Shown here: piece after piece, positions 40,995 to 50,565 of the stretch
Numbering within the stretch: the stretch's first letter is position 1
Layout of the letters: each line of letters begins with the position of its first letter
Origin: a candidate division TA06 bacterium 32_111
GTDB lineage: Bacteria; Hydrothermota; 32-111
Length of the DNA: 64,000 bases
Direction of reading: 5' to 3'
NCBI GenBank assembly: GCA_001508335.1
Contig: LGFX01000007.1
Coordinates: 1-64,000, forward strand
Notes under the pieces: model-generated
Told to the model about the DNA's origin: nothing
Seen by the model: only the letters and a program-made list of their open reading frames with translations
Databases searched by the model: none
Program-made: the position numbers and the translations under genes

Positions 40995-41765
40995 ATGAAA
41001 AAAATTATCCTTTTACTTTTAATTTTATTTTCAAGTTCAATTTTATTTTCTTACGATTACCATCTACAAAAAGATGATGGGAGTTTCGATTTTTATTGGT
41101 ATGGCAATGTAAGAAGAAGTGTAAAATATTACCTTTCAGATACATGTACATTGAAAGTTGTATACTGGGGAAGGTACACAAAAAGGGATGAAATTGACAC
41201 GATTTTGGTTTTCAACGATAATTCAGGTATACCTGGAACAACAATTTACTCGGATACACATCTTGTAAACACAAACAGTTATCCCCTTATTGTGTCAGAT
41301 ACAGTTGTTATGCAGGTATTACTTTGTGACACATTCTATGTTGGACTTTTTTCAAGATGTCAGGATCAACCATCAAACGCTTTAGCATACTTTATCTCAG
41401 ACTCAACACCATCTTTTAACTCTTTTTGGGATAGAATTGGGACATGGGTTGTCCAAACAGAGGGGGATTATATAATCCGAGCTAAAGTTTCAGGACCTGA
41501 AGGAATAAGTTTAAGGTTGTATGAAGAGAATATTCAAGGTGGGAAAGAAAAGGATAATAATTTTAAAATTTGTTTTGAAAACTATTATATAACCTTGAGC
41601 AACATAAAACAGTTTAAAATTATAGATAGAAGTGGAAGAAAAATCATAGAAGGAAGTTCAAAAAGTGTTGTTATAGATTTAACCAAAATGAAAAGTGGGA
41701 TCTACTTTCTGATGGTTAAAGATTTAAAAAATAAAACATATACCAAAAAGATTACAAAATTATAA
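40995..41765 (+). CDS. Secreted protein with type IX-like C-terminal sorting domain
   Basis: 256 residues. Signal peptide MKKIILLLLILFSSSILFS. The middle is a beta-rich domain of about 150 residues without recognised family (WDRIGTWVVQTEGDYIIRA). The last 75 residues look like a Por-type sorting tail: a beta sandwich with FKIIDRSGRKIIEGSSKSVV, then LTKMKSGIYFLMVKD and the end TYTKKITKL. Such tails direct proteins through type IX secretion to the surface in Bacteroidota and relatives; no type IX core gene is in the window. Transcribed toward the subtilase gene. Confidence 0.82.
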   Translation: MKKIILLLLILFSSSILFSYDYHLQKDDGSFDFYWYGNVRRSVKYYLSDTCTLKVVYWGRYTKRDEIDTILVFNDNSGIPGTTIYSDTHLVNTNSYPLIVSDTVVMQVLLCDTFYVGLFSRCQDQPSNALAYFISDSTPSFNSFWDRIGTWVVQTEGDYIIRAKVSGPEGISLRLYEENIQGGKEKDNNFKICFENYYITLSNIKQFKIIDRSGRKIIEGSSKSVVIDLTKMKSGIYFLMVKDLKNKTYTKKITKL

Positions 41766-41770
41766 AAAAC

Positions 41771-41790
41771 ATTTCATTTTAAAATGAAAT
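41771..41790. other. 20-bp perfect palindrome ATTTCATTTT/AAAATGAAAT
   Basis: A perfect 20-bp palindrome with no loop just after the stop codon at 41765 and six bases before the GC-rich terminator. It could be an mRNA 3' hairpin or a binding site; AT-rich composition makes chance possible. Confidence 0.5.
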
Positions 41791-41796
41791 TTATGG

Positions 41797-41823
41797 AAAA
41801 CGCCCCCAATTTGGGGGCGTTTT
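41797..41823. terminator. Strong bidirectional terminator
   Basis: AAAACGCCCCCAA pairs with TTGGGGGCGTTTT around one T. It ends both the plus-strand gene at 41765 and the convergent subtilase gene at 41849, with A- and T-runs on both sides. Confidence 0.93.
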
Positions 41824-41848
41824 CGGGAGGGGGTTGAGGAAGATAGAA

Positions 41849-43765
41849 TTAGGGGATTATCGTAATCTTTTTTGTACTTTTTTCAAAACCTGTTTGTAGA
41901 ATAACTATGTAAACTCCTGGAGAAACTTTATTACCTGTTGAGCCTATATACCCTTTAACTGAACTACCAGAGGTGTTTGGAATACCATTCCATAAAAAGC
42001 CTTCCAGATAAACACCAGGTAGTATATTTTCTTTACTGTCATAATAAATTAGTTTTCCATCAAGGGTGTATATGTATAACATAAGATTGGAAATTTTTCT
42101 TTTTATCTCAAATGGTATCTTCAGATAACCTGTTTTCAAGGAGTAAGGGTTTGGATATGGAGAAAGAAGTTGACTTGAGGTTATCTGAAAAACTTCAGTA
42201 GTATCATCATACATTACAGCCTCATAAAAATCTGGAACTCCATAACCAACAATCTGGTTCGGATATTCTGAAAAATATGTAGTATCTGGAATCAAAGTTA
42301 AGAAAGCTCTTTTGGCTGTTTTTGTCAAAGATTCTTTTACCTTTTCAGGTGTCCAGTTAGGGTGTGCCTGCAGGATAAGAGCACATCCAGCACTTACGAG
42401 AGCGGTTGCTCCACTTGTTCCAAGAATGTAGTTGAAAGAGTTAGAACTATCTGAAACTGTGTATGGCCATTCAGCAAGGGCAACAACTTCAGGCTTATAC
42501 CTTTTTATAGTTGAGTCAATGTAAACATCGTATGTTGGACCTGTAACCGAGTACTGTGAATAAACCATTGAATCATCAACTCCACCAACTGTTAAAACAG
42601 AGTAAGCATCCGCAGGTGCTATTATGGATGTGTCAGCTCTATCAATACCAACATTTTTTATATTACCAATGGCATTTACAACAAGTATTCCAAAAGAATC
42701 TGATGCTATGTTTGCTACTTTCGAAATATTTGTAGAATCACCTGTCATAACTGAATATGGATACCAATCCTTGTATCCAACAGAACTTGAAATTATATCA
42801 GCACCTAAAGAATCAGCCCATTCACATGCTCTAATCCAGTTATCTTCCTCAGAAATCATTTCTGAATCAGCCATCTCAGTTTTTGCAATAATGTATGATG
42901 CACCAAATGCTGGAGAGATAAGTTCACCTGAATAGTAGGAAGCCATAAGACCAAGCATCTTTGTCCCATGACTCAACTGGTTCACCTCATCAGGTGAACC
43001 TCCATAAACTATACCTGCAAAATCTTTGTTTTCAATAAAATCGTAAGATGTAACTATTTTAACATCTTTGAGTGCTTTATGTATAGGTTTACAAGTGTAA
43101 ATGAATGTTGTTTCAAAAGGTGTTGAAGATGAATCAACAACCATAGATGAATCTTTCAACATCAGAACACCTGTATCGAAAAGAGCGATTAGAACATCTT
43201 TCCCAGTATAACCTTTGTTGTGTAAACTGTTTATGTTCAACATACTTATCTGGTTGTAAGAGTAATCGCCATAGTAGTAAATATCGTCACCCTTTGCACT
43301 CTTTATGCTTTTACTTTTTACAACATCCTTTACAATAAAATCTTTTTTCTTTCTCATAACCGAAACGGGAGAAACGGATTTTACAAAGGGAAGTTGTGAT
43401 ATGATTTCAACATCTTTACTTTCAACATATACTGAAACAGCATTTAACCATTTTGAAATCCTTTCAACCTTATAACCTTTACCCTCAAGAATCGTAATGT
43501 ATTTATTATTCACTGGAAGATCAAGGTACCTATATTCTGAAAGATTTTTATTCTTCCTTCTCTCCTTTGATCTTTCAGTGACATAGGAAGGATTATTTTT
43601 AAAGTAACTAACCATCTTCTCCTTAGAATCGTAACCTTTATCTTTGAAGAAGACCCAAACTTTCATTCTCTGAGTATCTTTAGTTTGATTAGACAAAATC
43701 TTTAAAGATATGGAAATCGATAAAAGAAGTGAAAGGAATATAATACAGATCTCTTTTCTTTTCAT
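41849..43765 (-). CDS. S8 family subtilisin-like serine protease with sorting tail
   Basis: 638 residues. Signal peptide, then a proregion of about 100 residues (MKVWVFFKDKG, VSVYVESKDVEIISQLP). The catalytic triad is complete: Asp in IALFDTGVLM near 190, His in LSHGTKMLGLM near 270 and Ser in LGTSGATALVSAG near 450. The C-terminal 95 residues start at SPYPNPYS and form a type IX/FlgD-like sorting domain ending in GFEKSTKKITIIP. Probably secreted and surface-bound. The start is ATG behind AAAGGAG and the gene has its own promoter. Confidence 0.93.
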   Translation of the reverse strand: MKRKEICIIFLSLLLSISISLKILSNQTKDTQRMKVWVFFKDKGYDSKEKMVSYFKNNPSYVTERSKERRKNKNLSEYRYLDLPVNNKYITILEGKGYKVERISKWLNAVSVYVESKDVEIISQLPFVKSVSPVSVMRKKKDFIVKDVVKSKSIKSAKGDDIYYYGDYSYNQISMLNINSLHNKGYTGKDVLIALFDTGVLMLKDSSMVVDSSSTPFETTFIYTCKPIHKALKDVKIVTSYDFIENKDFAGIVYGGSPDEVNQLSHGTKMLGLMASYYSGELISPAFGASYIIAKTEMADSEMISEEDNWIRACEWADSLGADIISSSVGYKDWYPYSVMTGDSTNISKVANIASDSFGILVVNAIGNIKNVGIDRADTSIIAPADAYSVLTVGGVDDSMVYSQYSVTGPTYDVYIDSTIKRYKPEVVALAEWPYTVSDSSNSFNYILGTSGATALVSAGCALILQAHPNWTPEKVKESLTKTAKRAFLTLIPDTTYFSEYPNQIVGYGVPDFYEAVMYDDTTEVFQITSSQLLSPYPNPYSLKTGYLKIPFEIKRKISNLMLYIYTLDGKLIYYDSKENILPGVYLEGFLWNGIPNTSGSSVKGYIGSTGNKVSPGVYIVILQTGFEKSTKKITIIP

Positions 43766-43783
43766 ATTTTTTCTCCTTTAAAA

Positions 43784-43811
43784 ATCATAACAGAAGAAAA
43801 GAAAATTTCAA
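43784..43811 (-). promoter_or_regulatory. Promoter of the subtilase gene
   Basis: TTGAAA (43806-43811) and TATGAT (43784-43789), 16-base spacer, about 18 bases before the ATG at 43765. Confidence 0.65.
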
Positions 43812-43820
43812 GAATATTTT

Positions 43821-45092
43821 TCACCCCTTAAAAATTCTTAAAATATCGTTGAATGTTACTATTATTATTAAAGTAAAAAGAACAAATATTCCAACATACT
43901 GGTAAATTTGCATGAATTTTTTATTCGCTTTTACCTTAGTAACAAGTTCAAAAAGATAAATCAATATGTAAGACCCATCGAGTGGTGGAAATGGAATCAG
44001 GTTGAATATGAATAGGTTTATAGAGAAGAATGCGAGAAAGGATAAAAATGTTTCAAATCCTATTTTTAAAGTTTGGTCTGTCATGGTGTATATAGAAAGT
44101 GGGCCACCGAGATTTTTTAAAGCCATCCTTCCTGTAAACATCTGCTGTAAAAATTTTAATATTGAGATAGAGATAAATTTTACCCTTTCATATGATAATT
44201 TTAATGATTTTAAAAGATCTACCTTTTTACTCTCATAGGAAAATCCTATACCCAAAAAACCATACTCTTTGAATTCACCATCCAAACTATCCTTTACTAT
44301 TTCAGGTTTTACTTTAATAAGAAGTGTATCATTCCCCCTTACAACTTTAAAATCCATCTCCTCTTTAAAATAATTTTTCATAACTTCCGATATATCCTGC
44401 CAGGCTACGATGTTGAAAGTATCTATCATAACAATTCTATCACCCTTGAAAATTCCATATTTTTCAGCAGCAGAATTTTTATTAACTATACCAACAACAG
44501 ATGGTACTTTTGGTGTAATGAAGAGAGAATCCGGTTTATCAATTTTAAATTTTACCTCTACCTCTTCTTTGCCTCTTAAAACTTTAAAAATATTTTCCCT
44601 ATCTGGAACTATATTTAAAAATATATCGTTGAAACTTTTTACTTTATTTCCGTTAACTTCAGTTATAAGATCATCCTTCTGGAAATACTCTTTGTAAGGT
44701 CCTGATATATCATAAAGTGGTGCATTTTCAATATTGGTAACACCATAGAAGGAAATAGTTATAAATATTATTATGAAAGCGAAAATGAAGTTGAAGAATG
44801 GACCGGAGAAAATTACAAGAATCCTTTTAACAGGGCTTTTTTTCATAAAATCGTCATCATCCCTATCTTTGCTTTCAAAATCTTCCATTCCCTTTAACCT
44901 CACATATCCTCCGAATGGAAGGACGGAAAAAACATAATCGGTCTCATTCTTTTTAAACCCAAACAGTTTTTTCCCAAGTCCAACTGAGAATGTTAAAACA
45001 CCTATTTTGAAAATTTTTGCTACTATGAAATGTCCAAACTCATGCACTATAACCATAATCCCAAGAGTCAAAACCATTATTAAAAAACTCAT
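43821..45092 (-). CDS. rseP: RseP-type site-2 intramembrane metalloprotease
   Basis: 423 residues. The zinc motif HEFGHFIVAK lies in the first helix (about residue 18), the PDZ domain at about 180-265 (GIVNKNSAAEKYGIFKGDRIV) and the third metal ligand in NLIPFPPLDGSYI near 365. It cleaves membrane-bound anti-sigma factors and signal peptide remnants; the substrate here is unknown. Gene order frr-uppS-cdsA-dxr-rseP is the usual one. The start overlaps dxr by four bases. Confidence 0.95.
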   Translation of the reverse strand: MSFLIMVLTLGIMVIVHEFGHFIVAKIFKIGVLTFSVGLGKKLFGFKKNETDYVFSVLPFGGYVRLKGMEDFESKDRDDDDFMKKSPVKRILVIFSGPFFNFIFAFIIIFITISFYGVTNIENAPLYDISGPYKEYFQKDDLITEVNGNKVKSFNDIFLNIVPDRENIFKVLRGKEEVEVKFKIDKPDSLFITPKVPSVVGIVNKNSAAEKYGIFKGDRIVMIDTFNIVAWQDISEVMKNYFKEEMDFKVVRGNDTLLIKVKPEIVKDSLDGEFKEYGFLGIGFSYESKKVDLLKSLKLSYERVKFISISILKFLQQMFTGRMALKNLGGPLSIYTMTDQTLKIGFETFLSFLAFFSINLFIFNLIPFPPLDGSYILIYLFELVTKVKANKKFMQIYQYVGIFVLFTLIIIVTFNDILRIFKG

Positions 45093-46219
45093 AATTTTTC
45101 TCCAAAATTTTCTGTTAACCTTTTCGCTTCCTTTTCACTTTCCCGGATATTCTCTATAGTTACCCTTTTCACAAACTTTATTTTTTTCATAACCTTTTCG
45201 ATAAGTCCAACTATCTGGTTAAACTTTATCTCACCTCTGATAAAGAGTTCAACAGCCTTTTCGTTAGCAGCGTTGAAAACGGCAGGCATGTTACCACCCA
45301 TCTTTACTGCTCTATAAGCGAGTTTCAAAGATTTATATTTTTCAAAAGGTGCCGGATGAAAAGATAAGTTTAAAGTTACATTCTCATCTAACAATTTTAC
45401 AGATGGAGTTTTTCCTCTATCAGGATGAAGAAGTGCATACTCTATTGGGAGAATCATATCAGGATAAGCCATATGGGAGATGTAGGTTCCATCTTTTAAA
45501 AGAACAATAGCATGAACAAGGGAGTTTGGATGTATCATAACTCCAACCATATCAGGAGAGAGTGAGAACAATCTGCATGCTTCAATTATCTCCAAACCTT
45601 TGTTAACCATAGTTGAAGAATCAACTGTAACTTTAATCCCCATGTTCCAGACAGGATGTTTTAAAACCTCATCAAGGGTAAGGTCATATCTTTTTGTTTT
45701 GAAAGGAACACCACCAGATGCAGTAATATAACATTTCTCTACTTTTTTTCTGTCAATGAAGGATAAAAGTTGCCACAGAGCAGAATGTTCTGAATCAACT
45801 GGTTTTATAACAGCCCTTTTGTTTTTTCTCAACTCTTTCTTTATTATATCACCATATGAAACTATAGTCTCTTTGTTTGCGAGTGCTATAATTTTTCCTC
45901 TTTTGATTCCATAGTATGTTGGATAAAATCCTATGGAACCAACGAGTGCATTAACAATTATATCGTAATCGAGTTTATTAACAAAATATGAATTAACATC
46001 CCCATCTATATTTTTTTTCTTGTTTCCTTCAAAAACAACCGACTCGTTGTAAATTCCAACATTTTTCACAGAGAAATTTTCTGCAATTTTTAAAAGTTGC
46101 TCTTTGTTTCTTTTGGCAGTTATTCCAACTATTTTAAACTTTTGGGGGTATTTTTTTACAACCTTTAGCGTGCTCTTTCCTATGGAGCCAGTTGCCCCGA
46201 GAATAACTATTCTTTTCAC
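45089..46219 (-). CDS. dxr: 1-deoxy-D-xylulose 5-phosphate reductoisomerase
   Basis: First committed step of the MEP isoprenoid pathway, NADPH-dependent. 376 residues, GTG start overlapping the cdsA stop. Motifs: ILGATGSIGKSTL (NADPH loop), NKETIVSYGD near 118, PVDSEHSALWQLL near 142, and the flexible loop HPVWNMGIKVTVDSSTMVNKG split over 192-212. Complete. Confidence 0.96.
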   Translation of the reverse strand: MKRIVILGATGSIGKSTLKVVKKYPQKFKIVGITAKRNKEQLLKIAENFSVKNVGIYNESVVFEGNKKKNIDGDVNSYFVNKLDYDIIVNALVGSIGFYPTYYGIKRGKIIALANKETIVSYGDIIKKELRKNKRAVIKPVDSEHSALWQLLSFIDRKKVEKCYITASGGVPFKTKRYDLTLDEVLKHPVWNMGIKVTVDSSTMVNKGLEIIEACRLFSLSPDMVGVMIHPNSLVHAIVLLKDGTYISHMAYPDMILPIEYALLHPDRGKTPSVKLLDENVTLNLSFHPAPFEKYKSLKLAYRAVKMGGNMPAVFNAANEKAVELFIRGEIKFNQIVGLIEKVMKKIKFVKRVTIENIRESEKEAKRLTENFGEKL

Positions 46220-47082
46220 ACTATCCTACTTTTTATAGTAAGTATAAAGTAATAGTAAAAGAGAGGCAAAGCAAAAAGCACGGAATCGAACCTATCAAGA
46301 ACTCCACCATGACCTGGAAGAAATGATGAGACATCTTTGAGTTGAGCATCCCTTTTCATGGCTGATTCTACAAGATCTCCCGCAAATCCAGCAACGGTTG
46401 ATATTATTGAAAGAAAAAAAATATCAAAAATATACAACTCCTTGAAAAAAAATAATGAGAAGATAAATCCTGATATAAAAGAAAAAAGAAAACCACCAGC
46501 AAGTCCTTCATAGGATTTTGATGGACTTATTTTTGGGATTATTTTATGTTTTCCAAATTTACTACCTATAAAAAATGCTCCAGTATCTGCCATCCAGATC
46601 ATAAGGAAGGATAGATATATTAGTTTTGGAGAGTTCAAAAGGCTATAACTGGTTTTTCCTATTAGAATCATATGTCCACCAAGCCAGCCTGTGTAAAGAA
46701 CTCCAAAAGTTGTTACAGACATATAAACTATCGATTTTGTTGGATCGTTTCTCCTCAACTCAACTATCGATATGAAAATAAGAAGAAGTGTTATCAAAAA
46801 ATATGTAAAAAGCGCGGATGAATAGTTCATTATTAAACCAAGAATAATTGAGGCAAAGATTCCAGTTCTAAGGTAAGGGTTTAAACCTTTTTCTCTTAAA
46901 AGATAGAAAAATTCGTAAGACATTATTCCTATTATTCCAAGCATTAAAAAAAGGTATGGAAATGAACCATAGTTGAATATAACAAGAAAGAAAGGTACAA
47001 AAAGGAATGATGTTAACAACCTGTATGAAAGATTGTCCTGTTTAGATTTTCCCAAACCTTCTCTCCCTTTTAGAGTAGTCAT
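46216..47082 (-). CDS. cdsA: Phosphatidate cytidylyltransferase
   Basis: Makes CDP-diacylglycerol for phospholipid synthesis in the inner membrane. 288 residues with about eight helices. The family signature is complete near 232-262: SAMKRDAQLKDVSSFLPGHGG followed by DRFDS. The start overlaps uppS by 41 bases, and no strong ribosome site is seen for the ATG at 47082. Since ether-lipid genes are nearby, action on CDP-archaeol-like substrates cannot be excluded. Confidence 0.93.
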   Translation of the reverse strand: MTTLKGREGLGKSKQDNLSYRLLTSFLFVPFFLVIFNYGSFPYLFLMLGIIGIMSYEFFYLLREKGLNPYLRTGIFASIILGLIMNYSSALFTYFLITLLLIFISIVELRRNDPTKSIVYMSVTTFGVLYTGWLGGHMILIGKTSYSLLNSPKLIYLSFLMIWMADTGAFFIGSKFGKHKIIPKISPSKSYEGLAGGFLFSFISGFIFSLFFFKELYIFDIFFLSIISTVAGFAGDLVESAMKRDAQLKDVSSFLPGHGGVLDRFDSVLFALPLFYYYFILTIKSRIV

Positions 47083-47761
47083 CTAACGCTTTATCAAACT
47101 CCTCTTCATCAAAATCTGGCCAGAGGACTTCAGTAAAATAAAATTCAGAATATGCGGTTTGCCAGAGAAGGAAATTTGAGATTCTGAATTCACCACTTGT
47201 CCTTATAACAAGATCCGGATCTGGAACATCCGGGAGATATAGATGTTTTGAAAACTCCTCATCGTCGAGTTTTTCAATTTGATTCAATTTCAGTTTTCTA
47301 CAGACCTCTTTACATGTATCAACTATTTCCTGCCTTCCACCATAATCGAATGCGAGTATCAATGTCAAACCAGTATTATTTTTTGTTACTTCCTCTGCGT
47401 TATCCATTTTATCAAGAAGTTCTTTTGGAAGTCTGTTTCTTCTACCAGTGAAAAGTATCCTAACATTATTTTTATAGAGTTCCGGGATTTCATGTTCAAG
47501 AAGTTTAGAGAATAGTTTCATCAATCCGTTAACTTCATTTTTAGGCCTATTCCAGTTTTCAGTGGAAAATGTATAGAGTGTTAAATATTTTACACCAACT
47601 TTTGCTGAATACTTGATAATCTTTCTTACAGACTCAACTCCCTTTCTATGACCATACAATCTATTTTTTCCCTTAAGTTTTGCCCACCTTCCATTACCAT
47701 CCATTATTATGGCAATATGTCGTGGAACAACTCTTACTTTTTCAACTTTCAAGGATTTCAT
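47042..47761 (-). CDS. uppS: Undecaprenyl diphosphate synthase (cis-prenyltransferase)
   Basis: 239 residues. Motifs: IAIIMDGNGRWAK near residue 17 (catalytic Asp), YGHRKGVESVRKII near 37, YTFSTENWNRP near 63 and DLVIRTSGEFRISNFLLWQ near 185. It makes the C55 carrier for peptidoglycan. The ATG overlaps the frr stop region by 20 bases. Confidence 0.96.
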   Translation of the reverse strand: MKSLKVEKVRVVPRHIAIIMDGNGRWAKLKGKNRLYGHRKGVESVRKIIKYSAKVGVKYLTLYTFSTENWNRPKNEVNGLMKLFSKLLEHEIPELYKNNVRILFTGRRNRLPKELLDKMDNAEEVTKNNTGLTLILAFDYGGRQEIVDTCKEVCRKLKLNQIEKLDDEEFSKHLYLPDVPDPDLVIRTSGEFRISNFLLWQTAYSEFYFTEVLWPDFDEEEFDKALDDYSKRERRFGKI

Positions 47762-48299
47762 TTTCCTTCTTTGTCACCAAATCATCTATTTCACCTATAT
47801 ATTTTTCTATTATCTTCTGTACCTCTTTTTCAAGCCTTTCCTCATCATCCTCTGAAATCGTTCCAGACTTTTTCATACTTTTTAACTTTTCAATGTTATC
47901 CCTTCTTATCTGTCTTATAACTATCTTCGATTCCTCACCAAGTTTTTTTATTGTTTTAACTATCTCTTTTCTTCTCTCCTCAGTAAGAGGTGGGACTGAA
48001 ATTCTGATAACGTTACCATCATTCGTTGGTGTTAAACCTATATTCGCTTTCAGTATCTCTTTTTCTATCATTGGAAGAATAGTTTTATCCCAGGGTTGAA
48101 CAACTATCATCTTAGGATCTGGAGTTGAAATCGTTGATACTTGGTTTAAAGGTGATTTTACACCATAATATTCAACATTTATTCCATCGAGTAATGCTGG
48201 AGTTGCTTTTCCAGTTCTTATTTTTGAAAGTTCACTTTTGAAATTGTCAACACTTTTTTTCATTGAGACTTCTAAATCATGTAAAAGTTTTTCTGGCAT
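47742..48299 (-). CDS. frr: Ribosome recycling factor
   Basis: 185 residues. Three-helix bundle with the signature SKIRTGKATPALLDGI near residue 22, NVIRISVPPLTEERRKE near 102 and SKIVIRQIRRDNIEKLK near 128. ATG after GGGGAATT. Splits post-termination ribosomes with EF-G. Ordinary member of the rpsB-tsf-pyrH-frr operon. Confidence 0.97.
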   Translation of the reverse strand: MPEKLLHDLEVSMKKSVDNFKSELSKIRTGKATPALLDGINVEYYGVKSPLNQVSTISTPDPKMIVVQPWDKTILPMIEKEILKANIGLTPTNDGNVIRISVPPLTEERRKEIVKTIKKLGEESKIVIRQIRRDNIEKLKSMKKSGTISEDDEERLEKEVQKIIEKYIGEIDDLVTKKENEILES

Positions 48300-48309
48300 A
48301 ATTCCCCCT

Positions 48310-49026
48310 TTAACTAACGAGAGTTCCTATTTTCTTACCTTTTACAATTTCTATAAGGTTACCATACTTTAATATGTTGAAAACTATTATAGGAAGTTTA
48401 TTCTCTCTACTCAAAGAAATTGCTGTCATATCCATTACATTGAGTTCTTTTATAAGAACGGATGAATAGTTTATATTTTTGAACATCTTAGCATTTTTGT
48501 TTTTTACAGGATCGAGATCAAAAACTCCATCAACTTTTGTCCCTTTAAGAAGAACCTCACAACCTATCTCTGACGCTCTTAAAACTGCAGCAGTATCGGT
48601 TGTGAAAAAAGGGTTTCCAGTTCCACCTGTAAAGATAACAATTCTTTTTTTATCAAGGTGGGAAAGTGCTTTTCTTCTTATGTAAGGTTCAGCAATCTGT
48701 TTTATCTCAATTGCTGTCATCATCCTTGTGTTTATACCCTTTTTCTCTATCATAGACTGTAAAACCATCCCATTTATCACTGTTGAAAGCATCCCTGTAT
48801 AATCTGCGGTAACTTTATCAAGGTGAAGTTGATCAACGAGTTTGGAACCTCTGACTATGTTTCCTCCACCGATAACTATTCCTATATCAACTCCCATCCT
48901 GTAAACCTCAACAATCTCTTTAACGAGAGTTGATAAAGATTTTTCTGAGAAAACATAATTCCTATCTCCAAGTATTTCCCCTGAAAGTTTTAAAAGTATC
49001 CTTTTATATTTTGGTTTTACTTTCAT
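48310..49026 (-). CDS. pyrH: UMP kinase
   Basis: 238 residues, amino-acid kinase fold. Motifs: RILLKLSGEILGD at the N-terminus, IVIGGGNIVRG near 50, DYTGMLSTVINGMVLQ near 76 and FTGGTGNPFFTTDTAA near 133. Phosphorylates UMP to UDP. Starts with ATG directly after the tsf stop. Confidence 0.97.
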   Translation of the reverse strand: MKVKPKYKRILLKLSGEILGDRNYVFSEKSLSTLVKEIVEVYRMGVDIGIVIGGGNIVRGSKLVDQLHLDKVTADYTGMLSTVINGMVLQSMIEKKGINTRMMTAIEIKQIAEPYIRRKALSHLDKKRIVIFTGGTGNPFFTTDTAAVLRASEIGCEVLLKGTKVDGVFDLDPVKNKNAKMFKNINYSSVLIKELNVMDMTAISLSRENKLPIIVFNILKYGNLIEIVKGKKIGTLVS

Positions 49027-49623
49027 CTATTCTCCGATTTTAAAAATCGAGAACCTTCTAACAACAATATTTTCTCCAAACTTTGCTATATTCTCTTTGA
49101 TGTAATCTTCGACTGTTTTCTTATCCTCAGAACCGAAGAACTGCTGTTTGTAAAGACAATTCTCTTCAAAGAATTTTTGAAGTTTGTTCTCTATTATCTT
49201 ATCGATAACATTTTGAGGTTTCTTCTGTTCCTTCATCTGTTCTTTGTAAATCTCTTTTTCTTTCTCTATTACTTCCTCTGGAACATCATCCTGGTTAACA
49301 TACTGCGGTTCCATAGCACCTATATGGATAGCTATCTGGTGAGCCATTTCTATGAATTCTTGTGTCTTAGCCACGAAATCCGTTTCACAGTTCACCTCTA
49401 CCAAAACGCCAAGTTTTTTGTTGTAATGTATATAAGCATCAATCACACCTTCCGAGGCAGTTCTTGATGATTTTTTTGCTGCCTTTAAAATACCTTCCTT
49501 TCTAAGGTATTCTATTGCCTTCTCTATATCCCCATCATTCTTTACCAAAGCGTTTTTACAGTCCATTATTCCAAGGCCTGTTCTCTCTTTCAATTCTTTT
49601 ATCATATCCATCGTGATATTCAT
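49027..49623 (-). CDS. tsf: Elongation factor Ts
   Basis: 198 residues, the short form. N-terminal UBA-like domain with [16 protein letters not shown] and the hallmark [16 protein letters not shown] near residue 77. The C-terminal coiled region is shortened compared with the 280-residue E. coli form, like those of Thermus. Exchanges GDP on EF-Tu. ATG behind AAGGAG. Confidence 0.96.
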   Translation of the reverse strand: MNITMDMIKELKERTGLGIMDCKNALVKNDGDIEKAIEYLRKEGILKAAKKSSRTASEGVIDAYIHYNKKLGVLVEVNCETDFVAKTQEFIEMAHQIAIHIGAMEPQYVNQDDVPEEVIEKEKEIYKEQMKEQKKPQNVIDKIIENKLQKFFEENCLYKQQFFGSEDKKTVEDYIKENIAKFGENIVVRRFSIFKIGE

Positions 49624-49653
49624 AACTACTCCTTTAAAAATTATTCTATAAGA

Positions 49654-50469
49654 TCAATCTATTCTCTTTTTTCTTTTGATCCTTTCTATTTTTTCACCAT
49701 TATCATCAACATCTTCATCCAAACTCTCTTTTTTCTCTCTTTCATTCTGTAAAGATTCCTCTCTCTTTTGATTTTCGAGGAAATCTTTTCTTTCCATAAG
49801 TCCCTTGTTAACAGCATCAGATATAACCCTTGTTACTATCTCTATAGACTTTATTGCATCATCGTTTCCCGGAATTGGAATTGTAACACTTTCCGGATCG
49901 GAGTTAGTGTCAACCAATGCTATAATAGGGATTCCCATAAGATTCGCTTCATTTATAGCAATTTTATGTTTCTTAGTATCAACAACAAACATGAGATCAG
50001 GCAGTTTTGTCATATCCTTTATACCAGAAAAAAACTTAGAGAGTTTTTCAATTTCCCTTTCCTTCATACTCCTTTCTTTCTTTGTGAGTTTGTCGTATTC
50101 ACCATTTTTTAACTTCGCTTCACTCTCTTTCAACTTATCGATAGTTTTTTTTACTGTTGAGAAATTTGTAAGAAGACCTCCAAGCCATCTTTCGTTGATG
50201 TAAAAAGAGTTGCAATTCTTCGCTTCAATTTCTATTATATCCTTTGCCTGCTTTTTGGTACCAACGAAAATAACCTGCCCACCGTTTGCTACTTTTTCCT
50301 TTACAAACTCACTCGCTTTTTTTAACTGTTCAAGGGTTTTTAAAAGATCTATTATGTAGATTCCGTTCCTTGATGAAAAAATGAAAGGTTTCATCTTTGG
50401 GTTCCATCTTTCGGTTTTGTGACCGAAATGAACTCCACATTTTAAAAGTTCCTCAATTGTGATCTGCAT
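49654..50469 (-). CDS. rpsB: Ribosomal protein uS2
   Basis: The start is ATG 50469 with AAGGAGG upstream; upstream in-frame codons reach into the leader hairpin. 271 residues: ITIEELLKCGVHFGHKTERW at the N-terminus, NGIYIIDLLKTLEQL, ERWLGGLLTNF near 95, PDLMFVVD near 150, PIIALVDTNSDP near 180. A charged tail of about 40 residues follows the core. First gene of rpsB-tsf, preceded by a conserved-looking hairpin. Confidence 0.96.
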   Translation of the reverse strand: MQITIEELLKCGVHFGHKTERWNPKMKPFIFSSRNGIYIIDLLKTLEQLKKASEFVKEKVANGGQVIFVGTKKQAKDIIEIEAKNCNSFYINERWLGGLLTNFSTVKKTIDKLKESEAKLKNGEYDKLTKKERSMKEREIEKLSKFFSGIKDMTKLPDLMFVVDTKKHKIAINEANLMGIPIIALVDTNSDPESVTIPIPGNDDAIKSIEIVTRVISDAVNKGLMERKDFLENQKREESLQNEREKKESLDEDVDDNGEKIERIKRKKRID

Positions 50470-50496
50470 AGAAATTCCTCCTTCGGTTAATACTTC

Positions 50497-50549
50497 CACT
50501 GATCCTATGGGAACAGATAAACTGCACCGCCCATAGGATTTGACCAGTG
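50497..50549 (-). promoter_or_regulatory. Candidate rpsB leader hairpin
   Basis: On the minus strand the stem ATCCTATGGG / CCCATAGGAT (10 perfect pairs) is extended outside by CACTG / CAGTG across small internal loops. The apical loop of 18 bases contains CGGTGCAG. It lies 16 bases upstream of the rpsB ribosome site, with no T-run, so it is not a terminator. Autoregulation by S2 of its own operon leader is known in other bacteria; here it is inference. Confidence 0.6.
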
Positions 50550-50565
50550 TGATTTTTTTGTTAAA

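Noticed and set aside
47680..48099. 139-codon plus-strand frame opposite uppS and frr
   Set aside because: It is antisense to two conserved genes, has no ribosome site and shows low-complexity Ser/Phe composition.
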